Assembly (NCBI GenBank): GCA_018883485.1 | Contig: VEQB01000034.1 | Location: 1 to 12,508, forward strand | Length of the DNA: 12,508 nucleotides | Direction: 5' to 3' | From: Bacteroidota bacterium | GTDB lineage: Bacteria > Bacteroidota > Bacteroidia > UKL13-3 | Shown: positions 1 through 8,139 of the stretch, piece by piece | Layout: the number at the start of each line of letters is the position of its first letter | How positions within the stretch are numbered: position 1 is the first letter of the stretch | The notes under the pieces: model-generated | Databases searched by the model: none | What the model saw: the letters and a program-made list of their open reading frames with translations, nothing else | What the model was told of the DNA's origin: nothing | Made by a program: the position numbers and the translations under genes

Positions 1-2304
1 ACTAGGGATAGCACGCCAATAATAGGCTCCACCCACTAAATTATTAGATAAGGTTATGGATGTTGTGCCGCCAGAACAAAAACTATCTACGCTAGATGTA
101 GCTGTTACAATTGGTTTAGGGTTAATAATGATGTTTTGTGTATCAGGTAAAGAAATACCACATTCGTTTGTGGCAGTTAATATAATGCGATAACTAATGG
201 GTGCCGTGGTAAAATTGGTGAAGCGGATTCTTGGGTTGCGGCTAGTATTACTTCCACTAACAAAACTAAAACCTGTTTGAGGTCCGGGAGTTTGGCTGAT
301 GCTCCAATTATATTGTGTAATTGCGCTAAAGCTACTGTCATAAGTTGCACCATAATTTATGGTTTGCGAATCGCAATAAATTATATCTGGAGGCAAACCA
401 ACAACCGGAATATCTTTTATAATAATGAGTGTGTCTTTAAAATAATTTCCCGGGCAAGTATTACTAATAGTAAGTCGAATAACATACCTACCTTTTTGAG
501 AAAATAGCAGCACCGGATTTGCACTATTGGCATTGGTACCCGAGGTATAGGTAAACCTAGCGCCAGGAGTAAGAACAGCGGAGGTAGTGCTATCTTTTAT
601 CGTCCAGGTATATACAGGTGTTGAACAACTAAGCAAAGTATTTGAAGTATTGGTAATACTTACCGTATTGTTTTTGCATCCATTACTTGGGTTTTGTAGC
701 AGACTAAAATTAGGGATAGGGATGGGTTGAACACAAATTGTTTTTGTGATAGAATCATCTCCACAACCTGACAAATTCCTAATTATTAGTTTTATAGTAT
801 AAATACCTGTAGAATTTGGTTGAATTACAAGGGTCTGACTCCCTTGGCCAGATGGAGAAAATGTAGTTCCCAAAGTTCCTGAAATTATTGCATAAGAGGG
901 CCCTGAAATAAACCATCTTCTTGTAGCAATTGAATCACATGTTGTTCCAATTGGATTACCACTTAAGTATTTCCCTTTTATTGAAACATCAGTAGCAGTT
1001 ATATTAGTCCCAAAACAAATTGTATTGTTATTAAGATTAAATAAGGCTGTTGGCTTAGATTTCGTCCTTATAGGAACTATAACTGATCCATTGGTTCCAC
1101 ATGGATTTGTAACCACACAATTTACCTGGAAACTATTTGGAAACATTGTCAAACCATTTGAACCTGTAAATCCACAAGACCCTTTATTTATGGTGTGGGG
1201 AATGAACGCTGGTGGGGGATGATAAAACGAGGTATCTGGCCTACCATCAGAAAATGAGAGTGTATAATAAGTTCCAATTGGATTTAAATTAACTAATGAA
1301 TCAAATGGGATATTGAATGAAAATGGAATACAGCCAATACCTAAACCAGGATTAACTATAGAACCAGGTGGAAAATAACCATTAAAAACTGAATAGGTGG
1401 TATCTTTGTTACAACCATTTGTATTAGTTACTGTATTTTTAAGGTTAAAATAACCAAAACTAGAATACGTTAAAGTATCAGTGATAAATGAACTACCAAA
1501 ATTTCTGATTACTCCATTTACATAATTGATATTATAGTTCGTATTTGTTGAAGTTGTTGATGCAGTATTATCAATGGTAATAAAAAAAGTAAGTCCTGAG
1601 CAATTGATAAAAGGTGTCGAGGTGAAATTTATTAATGAGGGGTCCGGTAATTGCTTTACAATAATGCTATTAGTAGTAGATCCTACGCAACCATACCCAT
1701 CAGTTGTAATTAGTGTTGTGCTATAACTTACAGAACCTCCACCAACTACAGGATTAAAACTAACACTAGGATTTTGAGCACTAGAACTTGCTGGCGCACC
1801 TGAAGAAATCGCTCCAAACGTCCAATTATAAGACAGTGGTGCAACACCTGTTGAGCCATTTGTAAAAACTATATTGGTACCTGCACAAGTATTATTATTT
1901 GTAAATGTAAAGGCAGAAGTTGGACGTGTAACTGATAAATTTTTTAGCGTATCACTGGAAATTATGATGGAGGGAATTGTTCTAATTACCCTGATTGCAT
2001 AAGTGTTTGACAAAGTTGCTCCAGAAGGCACATTAATTGTTAAAGAATTTGATGTCCCTGTGTTAGTTGCAGTAGGCGCAGAAAATATACCTGTAGAAGA
2101 GGACAATTGCACTTCAAAAGTTGACCCGCTTGTTCCGGCGGTATCAAATAAAACGGTATAAGCAGTAGCAGGGCATAAATGGGTTGTGTTTGGAGAAATC
2201 CTGACATTGGATATTGTTTGCGCATTTACCTTAATGGTAAACATAGCAAAGATTAAGCATGTGCTAATAAGGCAAGAAAACCATTTGTTTGGGGAGTAGA
2301 ACAT
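1..2304 (-). CDS. Secreted PKD/Ig-like repeat surface protein (3' end outside window)
   Basis: An open frame of 768 codons starts at ATG 2304-2302 and reads through to base 1 without a stop, so the C-terminus is missing. Residues 1-29 form a signal peptide (FSCLISTCLIFAMF core, ending VNAQ). The rest is rich in Ser, Thr, Asn and Gly and is built of beta-sandwich-like units of about 80-100 residues. PKD-type signatures such as YNWTFG (about residue 160) recur with paired cysteines (NNTCAGTN, GYGCVGS, NGCNKD, NPCGTNG, SGCGDDS, NTCPGNYF). This pattern is typical of very large Bacteroidota adhesins, often exported by the type IX system and ending in a gliding-motility-type C-terminal domain, but that end is off the window, so the export route is inferred. 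No Shine-Dalgarno site is seen. The gene is divergent from the WYL regulator and shares a 600-base spacer with it. Confidence 0.85.
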   Translation of the reverse strand, partial: MFYSPNKWFSCLISTCLIFAMFTIKVNAQTISNVRISPNTTHLCPATAYTVLFDTAGTSGSTFEVQLSSSTGIFSAPTATNTGTSNSLTINVPSGATLSNTYAIRVIRTIPSIIISSDTLKNLSVTRPTSAFTFTNNNTCAGTNIVFTNGSTGVAPLSYNWTFGAISSGAPASSSAQNPSVSFNPVVGGGSVSYSTTLITTDGYGCVGSTTNSIIVKQLPDPSLINFTSTPFINCSGLTFFITIDNTASTTSTNTNYNINYVNGVIRNFGSSFITDTLTYSSFGYFNLKNTVTNTNGCNKDTTYSVFNGYFPPGSIVNPGLGIGCIPFSFNIPFDSLVNLNPIGTYYTLSFSDGRPDTSFYHPPPAFIPHTINKGSCGFTGSNGLTMFPNSFQVNCVVTNPCGTNGSVIVPIRTKSKPTALFNLNNNTICFGTNITATDVSIKGKYLSGNPIGTTCDSIATRRWFISGPSYAIISGTLGTTFSPSGQGSQTLVIQPNSTGIYTIKLIIRNLSGCGDDSITKTICVQPIPIPNFSLLQNPSNGCKNNTVSITNTSNTLLSCSTPVYTWTIKDSTTSAVLTPGARFTYTSGTNANSANPVLLFSQKGRYVIRLTISNTCPGNYFKDTLIIIKDIPVVGLPPDIIYCDSQTINYGATYDSSFSAITQYNWSISQTPGPQTGFSFVSGSNTSRNPRIRFTNFTTAPISYRIILTATNECGISLPDTQNIIINPKPIVTATSSVDSFCSGGTTSITLSNNLVGGAYYWRAIPS

Positions 2305-2463
2305 TTATGAATATGCTGTAATTAGGCAGATACCAAGTAAATAGGGTTATTGCAGAGAGATGCTACCTTTTGAGAGAATCCTATTCTTGAGATAGCAATT
2401 ACAGAAAGGAACAGAAATAGTTTTTTCAAGTGCTTAGAAAATTAACAACAAAGTGACAATATT

Positions 2464-2484
2464 TTTTTGTCAACTTGGGTCAAT
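2464..2484. repeat. 21-base direct repeat, copy 1 (possible operator)
   Basis: Identical over 21 bases to 2841-2861, in the same orientation and 377 bases away. The core is TTGTCAACTTGGGTCAAT. Read on the minus strand it contains TTGAC twice, ten bases apart, which would place two half-sites on one face of the helix. This copy lies about 160 bases upstream of the surface-protein start. A role as a binding site for the adjacent WYL regulator is inferred. Confidence 0.5.
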
Positions 2485-2812
2485 ACCTTTAATTTAATTT
2501 CTTAAAAAGAGATTCTACCTATAGACTAAGTATAATTTTTGCCAACGCATTTGTATTATATTAATTTTCAATCATTTCAATGATATTACTGATAATTTTA
2601 TCTCCATTATGTATTGAAATTCTGTCTTATTAAAAAGCAAAAATGCTTAGCAATTCAACTACTCATAACAGAATGATTTTTTACATGTTTTGCTTGATTA
2701 ATTGTTTTTATTGAATTTGATAGGTCTGGGGTATTTTATTTAATAGGTAAAGCGGTGCCAAAACTGAATAAATGTGATAATTAAATCAAGAATGCAGCAA
2801 TTCTATTTCATG

Positions 2813-2846
2813 TTGAAAATTTATACAAAGACACAACATATTTTTG
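2813..2846 (+). promoter_or_regulatory. Possible promoter of the WYL regulator gene
   Basis: TATTTTTG at 2839-2846 matches the Bacteroidota -7 consensus TAnnTTTG. The nearest upstream TTG (2813-2815) gives a 23-base gap, slightly longer than the usual 19-21, so the -33 match is weak. The leader to ATG 2914 would be about 60 bases. Confidence 0.3.
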
Positions 2847-2861
2847 TCAACTTGGGTCAAT
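2841..2861. repeat. 21-base direct repeat, copy 2 (possible operator)
   Basis: Second copy of the element at 2464-2484, starting 73 bases before the regulator ATG. It overlaps a TATTTTTG sequence (2839-2846) that fits the Bacteroidota -7 box. If that is the promoter, a protein bound here would block initiation, as expected of autoregulation. This is inference. Confidence 0.5.
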
Positions 2862-2913
2862 GCTTTGGCACTTAAAATATTAATGTCCTTATTTGTCGTA
2901 ACATTTTTTGCCT

Positions 2914-3846
2914 ATGTTAAACCAACACAAAATACTGAGGGTATTTAAACTCATTTCATTGTTAAAAAAAGCCCCCGCTAAATCTACCCGTACCCTTGCA
3001 ATGATGCTAGATATTACTGAGCGGTCAGTTTATAGGTATATTGATTTAATGGCCGAAATTGGGTTCGATATAAAAAAAGATAAAAACAATAAATATTCTA
3101 TTTCTATTGATGATGATGGAGCCGATGAATACTTTACCCTGGAAGAGGCAACGCTGATTAAAGAGCTATTGTTAAGCACTGCCAAAAACAGTGCGCTTAA
3201 GGATGGAATTTTAAAGAAAATTTTTATTAAATCGGAAATAGATCTAGAGGCTAATCATATTATTAATGCCAATAATAGCAAACTGGTGGCTCAACTAAAC
3301 GAAGCCATAGCGAAAAAAAAGCAGGTTGAATTGCAAAAATATTTTTCTGCCAATTCTAATAATATTAGCAATAGAATTATTGAACCTATCAAGTTTACCA
3401 ATAATTACCAAATGCTTTGTGCTTACGAAATAGCAAGCAAGAAAAACAAGTTTTTTACCATTGAAAGGATAGGTTCTGTAATGGTTACAGATAAAAATTT
3501 TGAGTATTTACACGCGCACCGTTTTGAGCACCCTGATCCCTTTGGATTTGTAAACTTGGATGACCAAAAATTAAAGGTGGATTTGTTGTTAAGCCTCAGG
3601 GCCTTTGTAATCTTAAAACAAGAATATCCTATGGTTATCCCTTATATAAAGTTAGATAATAAAAACAAAACCTACCGATTAACGCTAGAGGTAAACAATC
3701 TTAAGCCAGTTACACGTTTTGTACTTGGCTTTCTAGATGAAATTACGGTTTTGGGTTCAGATGATTTTATAGCACACCTAAAGACCTTTGTGGGACAGTT
3801 GTATGAGAAAAATAAAATGGCGGGCTTAAAGGGCACTAAAGGCTGA
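2914..3846 (+). CDS. WYL-domain transcriptional regulator (HTH-WYL, YafY-like)
   Basis: The product is 310 residues from ATG 2914. An in-frame TTG two codons earlier (2908) is possible but less likely. Residues 4-52 form a winged helix-turn-helix of the DeoR/HTH_11 type (ILRVFKLISLLKK, then TRTLAMMLDITERSVYRYIDLM). An acidic linker and helical segment follow. Residues about 150-220 match the WYL domain by its conserved tail (FFTIERIGSVMVTDKNFEY, where the family has FRLDRI and V..D..F), although the Trp-Tyr-Leu signature itself reads YQML here. The C-terminal part fits the WCX extension. Such proteins are DNA-binding regulators, some of which sense nucleic acids or nucleotides and control defence genes. 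The gene is divergent from the surface-protein gene, and a 21-base repeat overlaps its likely promoter, so autoregulation and control of the neighbour are plausible. The family call is firm; the targets are inferred. Confidence 0.85.
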   Translation: MLNQHKILRVFKLISLLKKAPAKSTRTLAMMLDITERSVYRYIDLMAEIGFDIKKDKNNKYSISIDDDGADEYFTLEEATLIKELLLSTAKNSALKDGILKKIFIKSEIDLEANHIINANNSKLVAQLNEAIAKKKQVELQKYFSANSNNISNRIIEPIKFTNNYQMLCAYEIASKKNKFFTIERIGSVMVTDKNFEYLHAHRFEHPDPFGFVNLDDQKLKVDLLLSLRAFVILKQEYPMVIPYIKLDNKNKTYRLTLEVNNLKPVTRFVLGFLDEITVLGSDDFIAHLKTFVGQLYEKNKMAGLKGTKG

Positions 3847-3899
3847 AAGTTGTAAGATGAACTCAACAAACAAAAAACAGATGAGTTTCTTAGCCTTTA
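3837..3899. repeat. Nested inverted repeat at the 3' end of the regulator gene
   Basis: TAAAGGCT (3837-3844, overlapping the stop codon) pairs with AGCCTTTA (3892-3899). Inside it AACTC pairs with GAGTT. It lies between two convergent genes, so it could act as a transcription stop, but the loop is long and no U-run follows. Weak support. Confidence 0.25.
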
Positions 3900-3990
3900 C
3901 CATAAAATATTGCAACTCGATAATACAAAAAAAGATCTTAGGTTGTTATACTTTTGTTTTATCGATCTAATGGGTTTTCTTCTGAAAAAA

Positions 3991-4236
3991 CTACAAGTTT
4001 TCCTTGTGTTTAGCATATATCATTTGGCAAACTTTATCCATTGCTTTAAAAATGGTAACATCAAAATTTGTTGCTTTAGTAATGCTACTTAAGGTTACCA
4101 CAGCATTGTAGAGCATTTCACTGTCGTTGCGCCCAATCCGCTCAATAAAATTTACTTTATTACTTCCTTTTGGAGAATCTGAAATAATTACCTCTTCTGT
4201 ATTTGTATCTGCTGCGAATAGTAAATTCTTATTCAT
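3991..4236 (-). CDS. Hypothetical 81-residue protein
   Basis: The frame opens at ATG 4236 and ends with TAA at 3991, giving 81 residues. It starts 15 bases after the stop of the HNH gene on the same strand, so the two are probably co-transcribed. The protein is soluble, with no signal peptide or membrane segment. The first half is polar (MNKNLLFAADTNTEEV); the second half is predicted helical (SEMLYNAVVTLSSITKATNF, then IFKAMDKVCQMIYAKHKENL). I do not recognise a family. The composition is protein-like and the spacing to the HNH gene supports a real gene. A role linked to the exported HNH protein is only a guess from position. Confidence 0.55.
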   Translation of the reverse strand: MNKNLLFAADTNTEEVIISDSPKGSNKVNFIERIGRNDSEMLYNAVVTLSSITKATNFDVTIFKAMDKVCQMIYAKHKENL

Positions 4237-4251
4237 TTTGTTATTTATTAA

Positions 4252-4668
4252 TTATTGATGTAAATGGCACCTACCGTTTGGTTTGGTTGTTTTATTCTTG
4301 CATCTTGATCCTTTTTTTGTGGTTCCGAAGCATTGTTGCGAAGTGGTTGATGCTGTCTTTTTAGTAGTTTTACCATCGCAACAATTTATGCCTATTCTTT
4401 TATTATGAATTTTACAATAACAACTATTCGATTTGCTGCGATTACAGCTCATAAAAAGCAACTGAATATTTAAAACATTGCTGGTACCGCCGCAAGAAAA
4501 TGGCGTTATGTGATCATATTCTAATCTATTGGGGCTTCCACAGCATTGACATACACCTCCATCTCTTGTAAAAACAATTTTTTTAGTTGTAGTTGAAATA
4601 TGCCTGCTTTGCGCAAAGCCACATATACTTATTAAGAAAAGCAGTAGCAATAAATATATTTTTCTCAT
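4252..4668 (-). CDS. Exported HNH-nuclease-like protein with C-terminal Cys/His zinc-finger-like domain
   Basis: The 138-residue product begins with a signal peptide (residues 1-20, LLLLLFLISICGFAQ). Residues 31-80 match the HNH endonuclease fold: CxxC at C40/C43, LEYDH with the catalytic-type D52-H53, then N67 and the end SCNRSKSN with N76. In most family members the second zinc pair is CxxCN; here it is FxxCN, so one zinc ligand is missing at this place although extra cysteines follow (C83, C85, C96, C97). Residues 113-137 form a second small module with C113, C123, C134 and H137 spaced like the Cys/His domain found at the end of many short Bacteroidota proteins (DUF5763-like). The frame starts well downstream of a plausible promoter. 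Export of an HNH protein is unusual; it may cut extracellular DNA or may no longer be a nuclease. Confidence 0.75.
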   Translation of the reverse strand: MRKIYLLLLLFLISICGFAQSRHISTTTKKIVFTRDGGVCQCCGSPNRLEYDHITPFSCGGTSNVLNIQLLFMSCNRSKSNSCYCKIHNKRIGINCCDGKTTKKTASTTSQQCFGTTKKGSRCKNKTTKPNGRCHLHQ

Positions 4669-4731
4669 CTCAAAAACTTATCCATTTAATGCTGTGTAAA
4701 TTTGCTTATTCATTGTCGTTTTAATTTAATT

Positions 4732-4762
4732 CAAATATATAATTTTATTGTGTCGTTCTAAA
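4732..4762 (-). promoter_or_regulatory. Possible promoter of the HNH/81-residue operon
   Basis: On the minus strand TATATTTG (4739-4732) matches TAnnTTTG exactly. TTTA (4762-4759) lies 19 bases upstream in place of the TTTG -33 box, a three-of-four match. The expected leader to the HNH start at 4668 is about 55-60 bases. Confidence 0.4.
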
Positions 4763-4876
4763 ATTGCTGGTAAGTAAATAAATTTATAATGGCCTTTCCA
4801 TTTTGGAACTCTAATTTACACCGTATGCTTTAACGAGTAATTACTTCTCGCTTATAGAATATGAGGTGCTGAAATA

Positions 4877-6688
4877 TTATTTAAATTTCATTATTTCCCT
4901 AAGTCTTGAGTCTAAAAGTTGTGCAAAATAAATTGCTCCAAATTTTGTAAGGTGTAAAGTGTCCTGACTTATAAATTTACCCTCAGGCGTAAAAACTAAG
5001 ACCTTACCTGTGGGGTCGGCAATTAAGCCAATTAGGTCAATATATTTGTCTCCCCATTCCTTTTTAAATTTCTGATTCTTTTCTAAAACTCCAGTTTTGA
5101 GTGTAGTCCTATATTTCGAGTAATCTCCTATTTTTCTGTTAAAATGAATTCCATTGCTGTTTCCAAAATCCTTTGTGCCAAAAATGCACACTTTATTCAT
5201 ATCAATATTATATTTTGTAATTTGTTCTTTAGTAGGATAATCGCTTCCAAAGAAAATGAAATCAGCAATGTTAAACATACTTTTTAATTCATCATCAGTT
5301 ATAGACCAATAATCAGAATATCTCAACTCAATAGTATCTTTAAAAGTAGATTCCAAAAGAATATTTGCCACGTCACGACCAAAACTATCTCCAATAACGA
5401 ACACTTTAATTTTATGCGGTTTTCCAGCAATTCCTAGTTTATTATCAGAAAATGGTTTTTTTAAATTTTTGATGTCTTCGTTGTAGTTAATGTTGATATT
5501 ACTTGAGCTATTAAAAAAGTTAAACTGTGTTGGTCTGTTTGATTTATTTATTCCTAACTCGGGAACATCCTTTATGCTGCCACCAACCATATAAACATAT
5601 AATGAAGCGCTGGTAATAATTATGAATGAAAAACTAACAATTATTAGTAGTGGCTTTGTCGCCACTATTTTTCTATTACGAAAAGGATTTTCAATGGTTA
5701 CATAGGTAAATATTGATAATATAAAAACAACCAATGATAGGCCTATTGCATAAGATACTGTAATCTCATCCAATAAAAAGTAACGAGAAAAAGCAAACAC
5801 AATTTGATGCCACATATATAGGCTAAAACTAATTTTGCCAATGTATACAAATAGCTTATTTGAAATTAAAAATCTGTACAGGGAATTGTTTTCAAAGTGT
5901 AAGCCGCCCAATACTAAAATACCTGCTGTTACCATTGTGGTTATTAAAATTTTAATATCATTGCTGTTTATTGAATGAAAAAACAATATGAAAACCAAAA
6001 CAGATAAAAGAATATATAAAACATAATGACTTTTTGAGTACTTAATTGAAAAGTTACTTTTGCTAAAATATAGTGCACATATTCCGCCAATTGATAACTC
6101 AAAAAATCTGTATTGAAGAAAATAAAACTTAGCAGATATATCAGTTGATTGTAAAAATGCAGCTAAAGACAATATTGTTAAAAATACCAATAATGGGAGT
6201 ATAAACTTTTTGTTATCTCCTTTAAAAAAGAAAAATATCATTGGATAAAGCAAATAAAACTGCTCCTCAACACCCAAACTCCAAGTATGCATTAAAGGCT
6301 TGTAATCATTTTTAACAGCCCAATAATCTGCGCTTGTAATTTTCATCAGGATATTGTTGGATGAAAAATTAGAAGCGAAAACTGATTGGCATAGGTTTTC
6401 CAAGTCATCGGGCAACATAAATATCAATCCTAATACAAAGGCTATTAAAGTTGTAAATAAAACTAATGGAAAAATGCGTCTTACCCTTCTTTCATAAAAT
6501 TTAAGCACAGAAAATTTATTTTCCTCAACTTCATTATAAACAAGGCCTGTAATCAAATAACCACTTATTACAAAAAAAACATCAACCCCAAGGTACCCAT
6601 TCGATAAATATCCTAAGTGAAAAAGAATAACTGGAATTATGGCAATTGCTCTAAGTCCATCAATGTCTGTTCGGTAAATTTTGTTCAT
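4877..6688 (-). CDS. Membrane O-acyltransferase (acyltransferase family 3) with C-terminal SGNH domain
   Basis: Two ATG codons are adjacent; the one at 6688 is preferred because AGGAG lies six bases before it and only three before the one at 6691. The product is 603 residues. Residues 1-340 are the integral-membrane acyltransferase-3 domain: RTDIDGLRAIAI, the conserved histidine in FHLG (H24), GVDVFFVISGYLITG, the conserved HTWSLGVEEQFYLLYP (about 134-149) and some ten hydrophobic spans ending near residue 370. Residues about 425-603 form an SGNH-hydrolase-like domain with GDSFGRD (433-439, nucleophile Ser435) and the DTLH block (D576, H579). This OafA-like arrangement transfers acyl groups, often acetyl, to sugars of lipopolysaccharide O-antigen, capsule or peptidoglycan at the cell surface. 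The substrate is unknown here because no glycan genes are next to it. It stands alone, with about 200 and 350 bases of spacer on either side. Confidence 0.9.
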   Translation of the reverse strand: MNKIYRTDIDGLRAIAIIPVILFHLGYLSNGYLGVDVFFVISGYLITGLVYNEVEENKFSVLKFYERRVRRIFPLVLFTTLIAFVLGLIFMLPDDLENLCQSVFASNFSSNNILMKITSADYWAVKNDYKPLMHTWSLGVEEQFYLLYPMIFFFFKGDNKKFILPLLVFLTILSLAAFLQSTDISAKFYFLQYRFFELSIGGICALYFSKSNFSIKYSKSHYVLYILLSVLVFILFFHSINSNDIKILITTMVTAGILVLGGLHFENNSLYRFLISNKLFVYIGKISFSLYMWHQIVFAFSRYFLLDEITVSYAIGLSLVVFILSIFTYVTIENPFRNRKIVATKPLLIIVSFSFIIITSASLYVYMVGGSIKDVPELGINKSNRPTQFNFFNSSSNININYNEDIKNLKKPFSDNKLGIAGKPHKIKVFVIGDSFGRDVANILLESTFKDTIELRYSDYWSITDDELKSMFNIADFIFFGSDYPTKEQITKYNIDMNKVCIFGTKDFGNSNGIHFNRKIGDYSKYRTTLKTGVLEKNQKFKKEWGDKYIDLIGLIADPTGKVLVFTPEGKFISQDTLHLTKFGAIYFAQLLDSRLREIMKFK

Positions 6689-6691
6689 CAT

Positions 6692-7041
6692 TAACTCCTA
6701 AAAATAACTCATCAAAGTATTGCATTTCCTAAATTTCCTTTTAATCGGTTCTCGCAAAGGGTTTTAAACCTTACCTTTCCGAGGCACCATGACCCAAAGA
6801 ATTTGTGGGATTTACAACTATAATTATCCCTTCATGTAGCCTATACTACATTCTTAAAGGGTCTTTTCTCGATTGGTGGCAAATGTATTTATTCATCATG
6901 GATTTACCAATCTAGTAGTTAAATAATTGAGGATTGGTTTTGAATTTTGTCCTAAGTTTAATTATTTTTATAGGAAATCGATGATTTTCAATTCATGGCT
7001 TGGCCTGCGGCCACCACGAAATTCTAGCTTTTATATGCAGA
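6692..7041. other. Intergenic region upstream of the acyltransferase gene
   Basis: About 350 bases without a supported gene. GATTGGT (from about 6874) and ACCAATC (near 6907-6913) are inverted around a 28-base gap. The right end carries the first copy of the 38-base hairpin repeat (6992-7029). No exact TAnnTTTG promoter with a good -33 partner was found for the acyltransferase. Confidence 0.5.
6992..7029. repeat. 38-base hairpin repeat, copy 1
   Basis: Matches 8839-8876 at 37 of 38 bases, in the same orientation. The centre is a tight hairpin (TGGCC, loop TGC, GGCCA) extended by TGG/CCA and outer arms. It lies 13 bases past the stop codon of the Uma2-like gene. The single difference (T7022 against C8869) falls in an outer stem arm and is matched by A for G on the opposite arm, which suggests the fold is conserved. 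Confidence 0.75.
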
Positions 7042-7470
7042 TTAACCTCTGAGGCAATTTTTTAAGTCAAACTTCAGAACAGTGGAAAAAGAATTACCAT
7101 CTTCCTCATCGAAGTCTGGCTTGATGATTCTCCAGCATTCTATTTCCTCAATATTAAAAACAAACACCTCTTTTAACGAGCGAACTTCTTTAAGTGCTTT
7201 TCTTACTTTTTTAATATCTGAATTCCAACTTCTATTTCTAGTTACTTCTATAATCATCTCTGGTTGGTTCCATGAACTCTCTCTCTTTTTAACTACAACA
7301 TCCGGAATTATATATCCTTCTTTTAGATTCTCATTTTTTAAAACCACCTCTGGGGCTACCTTAAATTCGTAGTGCAATCCTCTGCTTTGCAAATATCTAC
7401 GAATGTGATAAACAAAATCTGAAATTACCTCCTGATGAAGAGGGGTGTTATACCCTGAAATCTGACTCAT
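7042..7470 (-). CDS. Uma2-like PD-(D/E)XK nuclease-fold protein (short)
   Basis: The frame encodes 142 residues from ATG 7470. The order of motifs follows the Uma2 family: an N-terminal helix after a conserved His-Gln (LHQEVISDFVYHIRRYL), a strand-rich stretch, then IIPDVVV (P56-D57) and PEMIIEVTRNRS (E75), the paired acidic positions of the PD-(D/E)XK fold. The last active-site position, usually a lysine in classical nucleases, is threonine (T77); Uma2 proteins often vary here. IKKVRKALKEVRSLKEVFVFN fits the following helix and strand. Family members are often about 180-200 residues, so this is a short one. Uma2 proteins are common in multi-copy, mobile-rich settings and their function is mostly unknown. 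It is a single gene followed directly by a 38-base hairpin repeat. Confidence 0.75.
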   Translation of the reverse strand: MSQISGYNTPLHQEVISDFVYHIRRYLQSRGLHYEFKVAPEVVLKNENLKEGYIIPDVVVKKRESSWNQPEMIIEVTRNRSWNSDIKKVRKALKEVRSLKEVFVFNIEEIECWRIIKPDFDEEDGNSFSTVLKFDLKNCLRG

Positions 7471-7838
7471 ATATTTAAGTATTAATTTGCTTATAACGGC
7501 AGTCTGTCTAAAAACTTGGTTTTGTAACTCAAAAATAGGGTATTTTTAGGCGATATGGCGAAGGCTTGAAAAGCAGTTGAGATTATTTTTTGAAAAAATG
7601 GGGTGGCTTAAAAATGATTGAATGAGTAACCTGCAACCAAGGCACCTCCAATTAAATCAGAGCTCTTGGCAATACTAACATTTAGTGCAAATTATGCCAC
7701 AGATACATTGGAGTTTCTAGACATTCTGACGGCTGCCGGACATACAATGTTTTGGATTTAGTATCGCAAATGTGTTCACAAGAACTGCACAACTAAAGTA
7801 GAATATTTATCCGTAACCAAAATATCTTATGTGCGCTG
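7471..7838. other. Intergenic region between Uma2-like gene and higA
   Basis: About 370 bases with no intact gene. It contains a short remnant that looks like the end of an outer-membrane protein (7608-7691, listed separately). On the minus strand TATTTTTG (7537-7530) matches the Bacteroidota -7 box about 60 bases before the Uma2-like start, but no TTTG lies at the right distance. GTTATAA (7501-7495, minus) sits just before that gene. Confidence 0.45.
7608..7691 (-). pseudogene. Possible remnant of an outer-membrane beta-barrel C-terminus
   Basis: A 27-codon frame between two stops reads SDLIGGALVAGYSFNHF before TAA at 7608. The alternating small and aromatic residues and the terminal phenylalanine resemble the last strands of an outer-membrane barrel. 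There is no start codon or upstream gene body, so if real it is a decayed fragment. It may be chance. Confidence 0.25.
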
Positions 7839-8138
7839 TTATGCTGCGTTGATTTGCGCTTTGGGAATTGTTTTTAAGAGTTCTTCAATTGATCCTTTTT
7901 CCTCTTCCAAATCGAAGTCGTCTTGCAGTCCTAACCAAAATTTAGCTGAATTCCCAAAATATCTTGACACTCTTAATGCAGTATCTGCTGTAATCCTGCG
8001 ATTTCCTTTAATTATTTGCGAAACTCTTGTTTGTGGAATACCCAAGTCCTTTGCTAATTGGTATTGCGAAATAGATAAAGGCTTGAGAAATTCTTCTAAG
8101 AGAATCTCACCTGGATGGATGTTTTTTAACTTTTTCAT
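7839..8138 (-). CDS. higA: HigA-type antitoxin (XRE-family HTH)
   Basis: The product is 99 residues from ATG 8138, close to the usual HigA length. Residues 5-17 carry the HigA lead-in (NIHPGEILLEEFL), followed by an XRE helix-turn-helix at about 22-60: ISQYQLAKDLGIPQTRVSQI, then IKGNRRITADTALRVSRYFG, and the typical end AKFWLGLQDDFDLEEEK. HigA binds the HigB toxin and represses the operon promoter as a dimer. The start lies one base after the full-length HigB stop, so translation is coupled in the usual toxin-first order. Its own stop codon is inside GCATAAC, a sequence that recurs at 8812-8818. The antitoxin is intact although the toxin reading frame is broken. Confidence 0.92.
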   Translation of the reverse strand: MKKLKNIHPGEILLEEFLKPLSISQYQLAKDLGIPQTRVSQIIKGNRRITADTALRVSRYFGNSAKFWLGLQDDFDLEEEKGSIEELLKTIPKAQINAA

Positions 8139-8139
8139 T

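Larger units (their letters stand above)
2305..2913. other. Divergent intergenic region between surface protein and WYL regulator
   Basis: This is a very AT-rich spacer of about 600 bases with no convincing gene on either strand. It holds two copies of a 21-base direct repeat (2464-2484 and 2841-2861), listed separately. It also holds a 14-base perfect palindrome with arms ATCATT and AATGAT at 2571-2584. The length and the repeats suggest a regulatory region serving both divergent genes, but no transcription start can be fixed from sequence alone. Confidence 0.6.

Noticed and set aside
3910..4092. Plus-strand open frame of 60 codons after the regulator
   Set aside because: It overlaps the 81-residue minus-strand gene, which has better composition and operon context.
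7082..7372. Plus-strand open frame of 96 codons
   Set aside because: It is antisense to the Uma2-like gene and rich in Ser and Phe as expected of a shadow frame.
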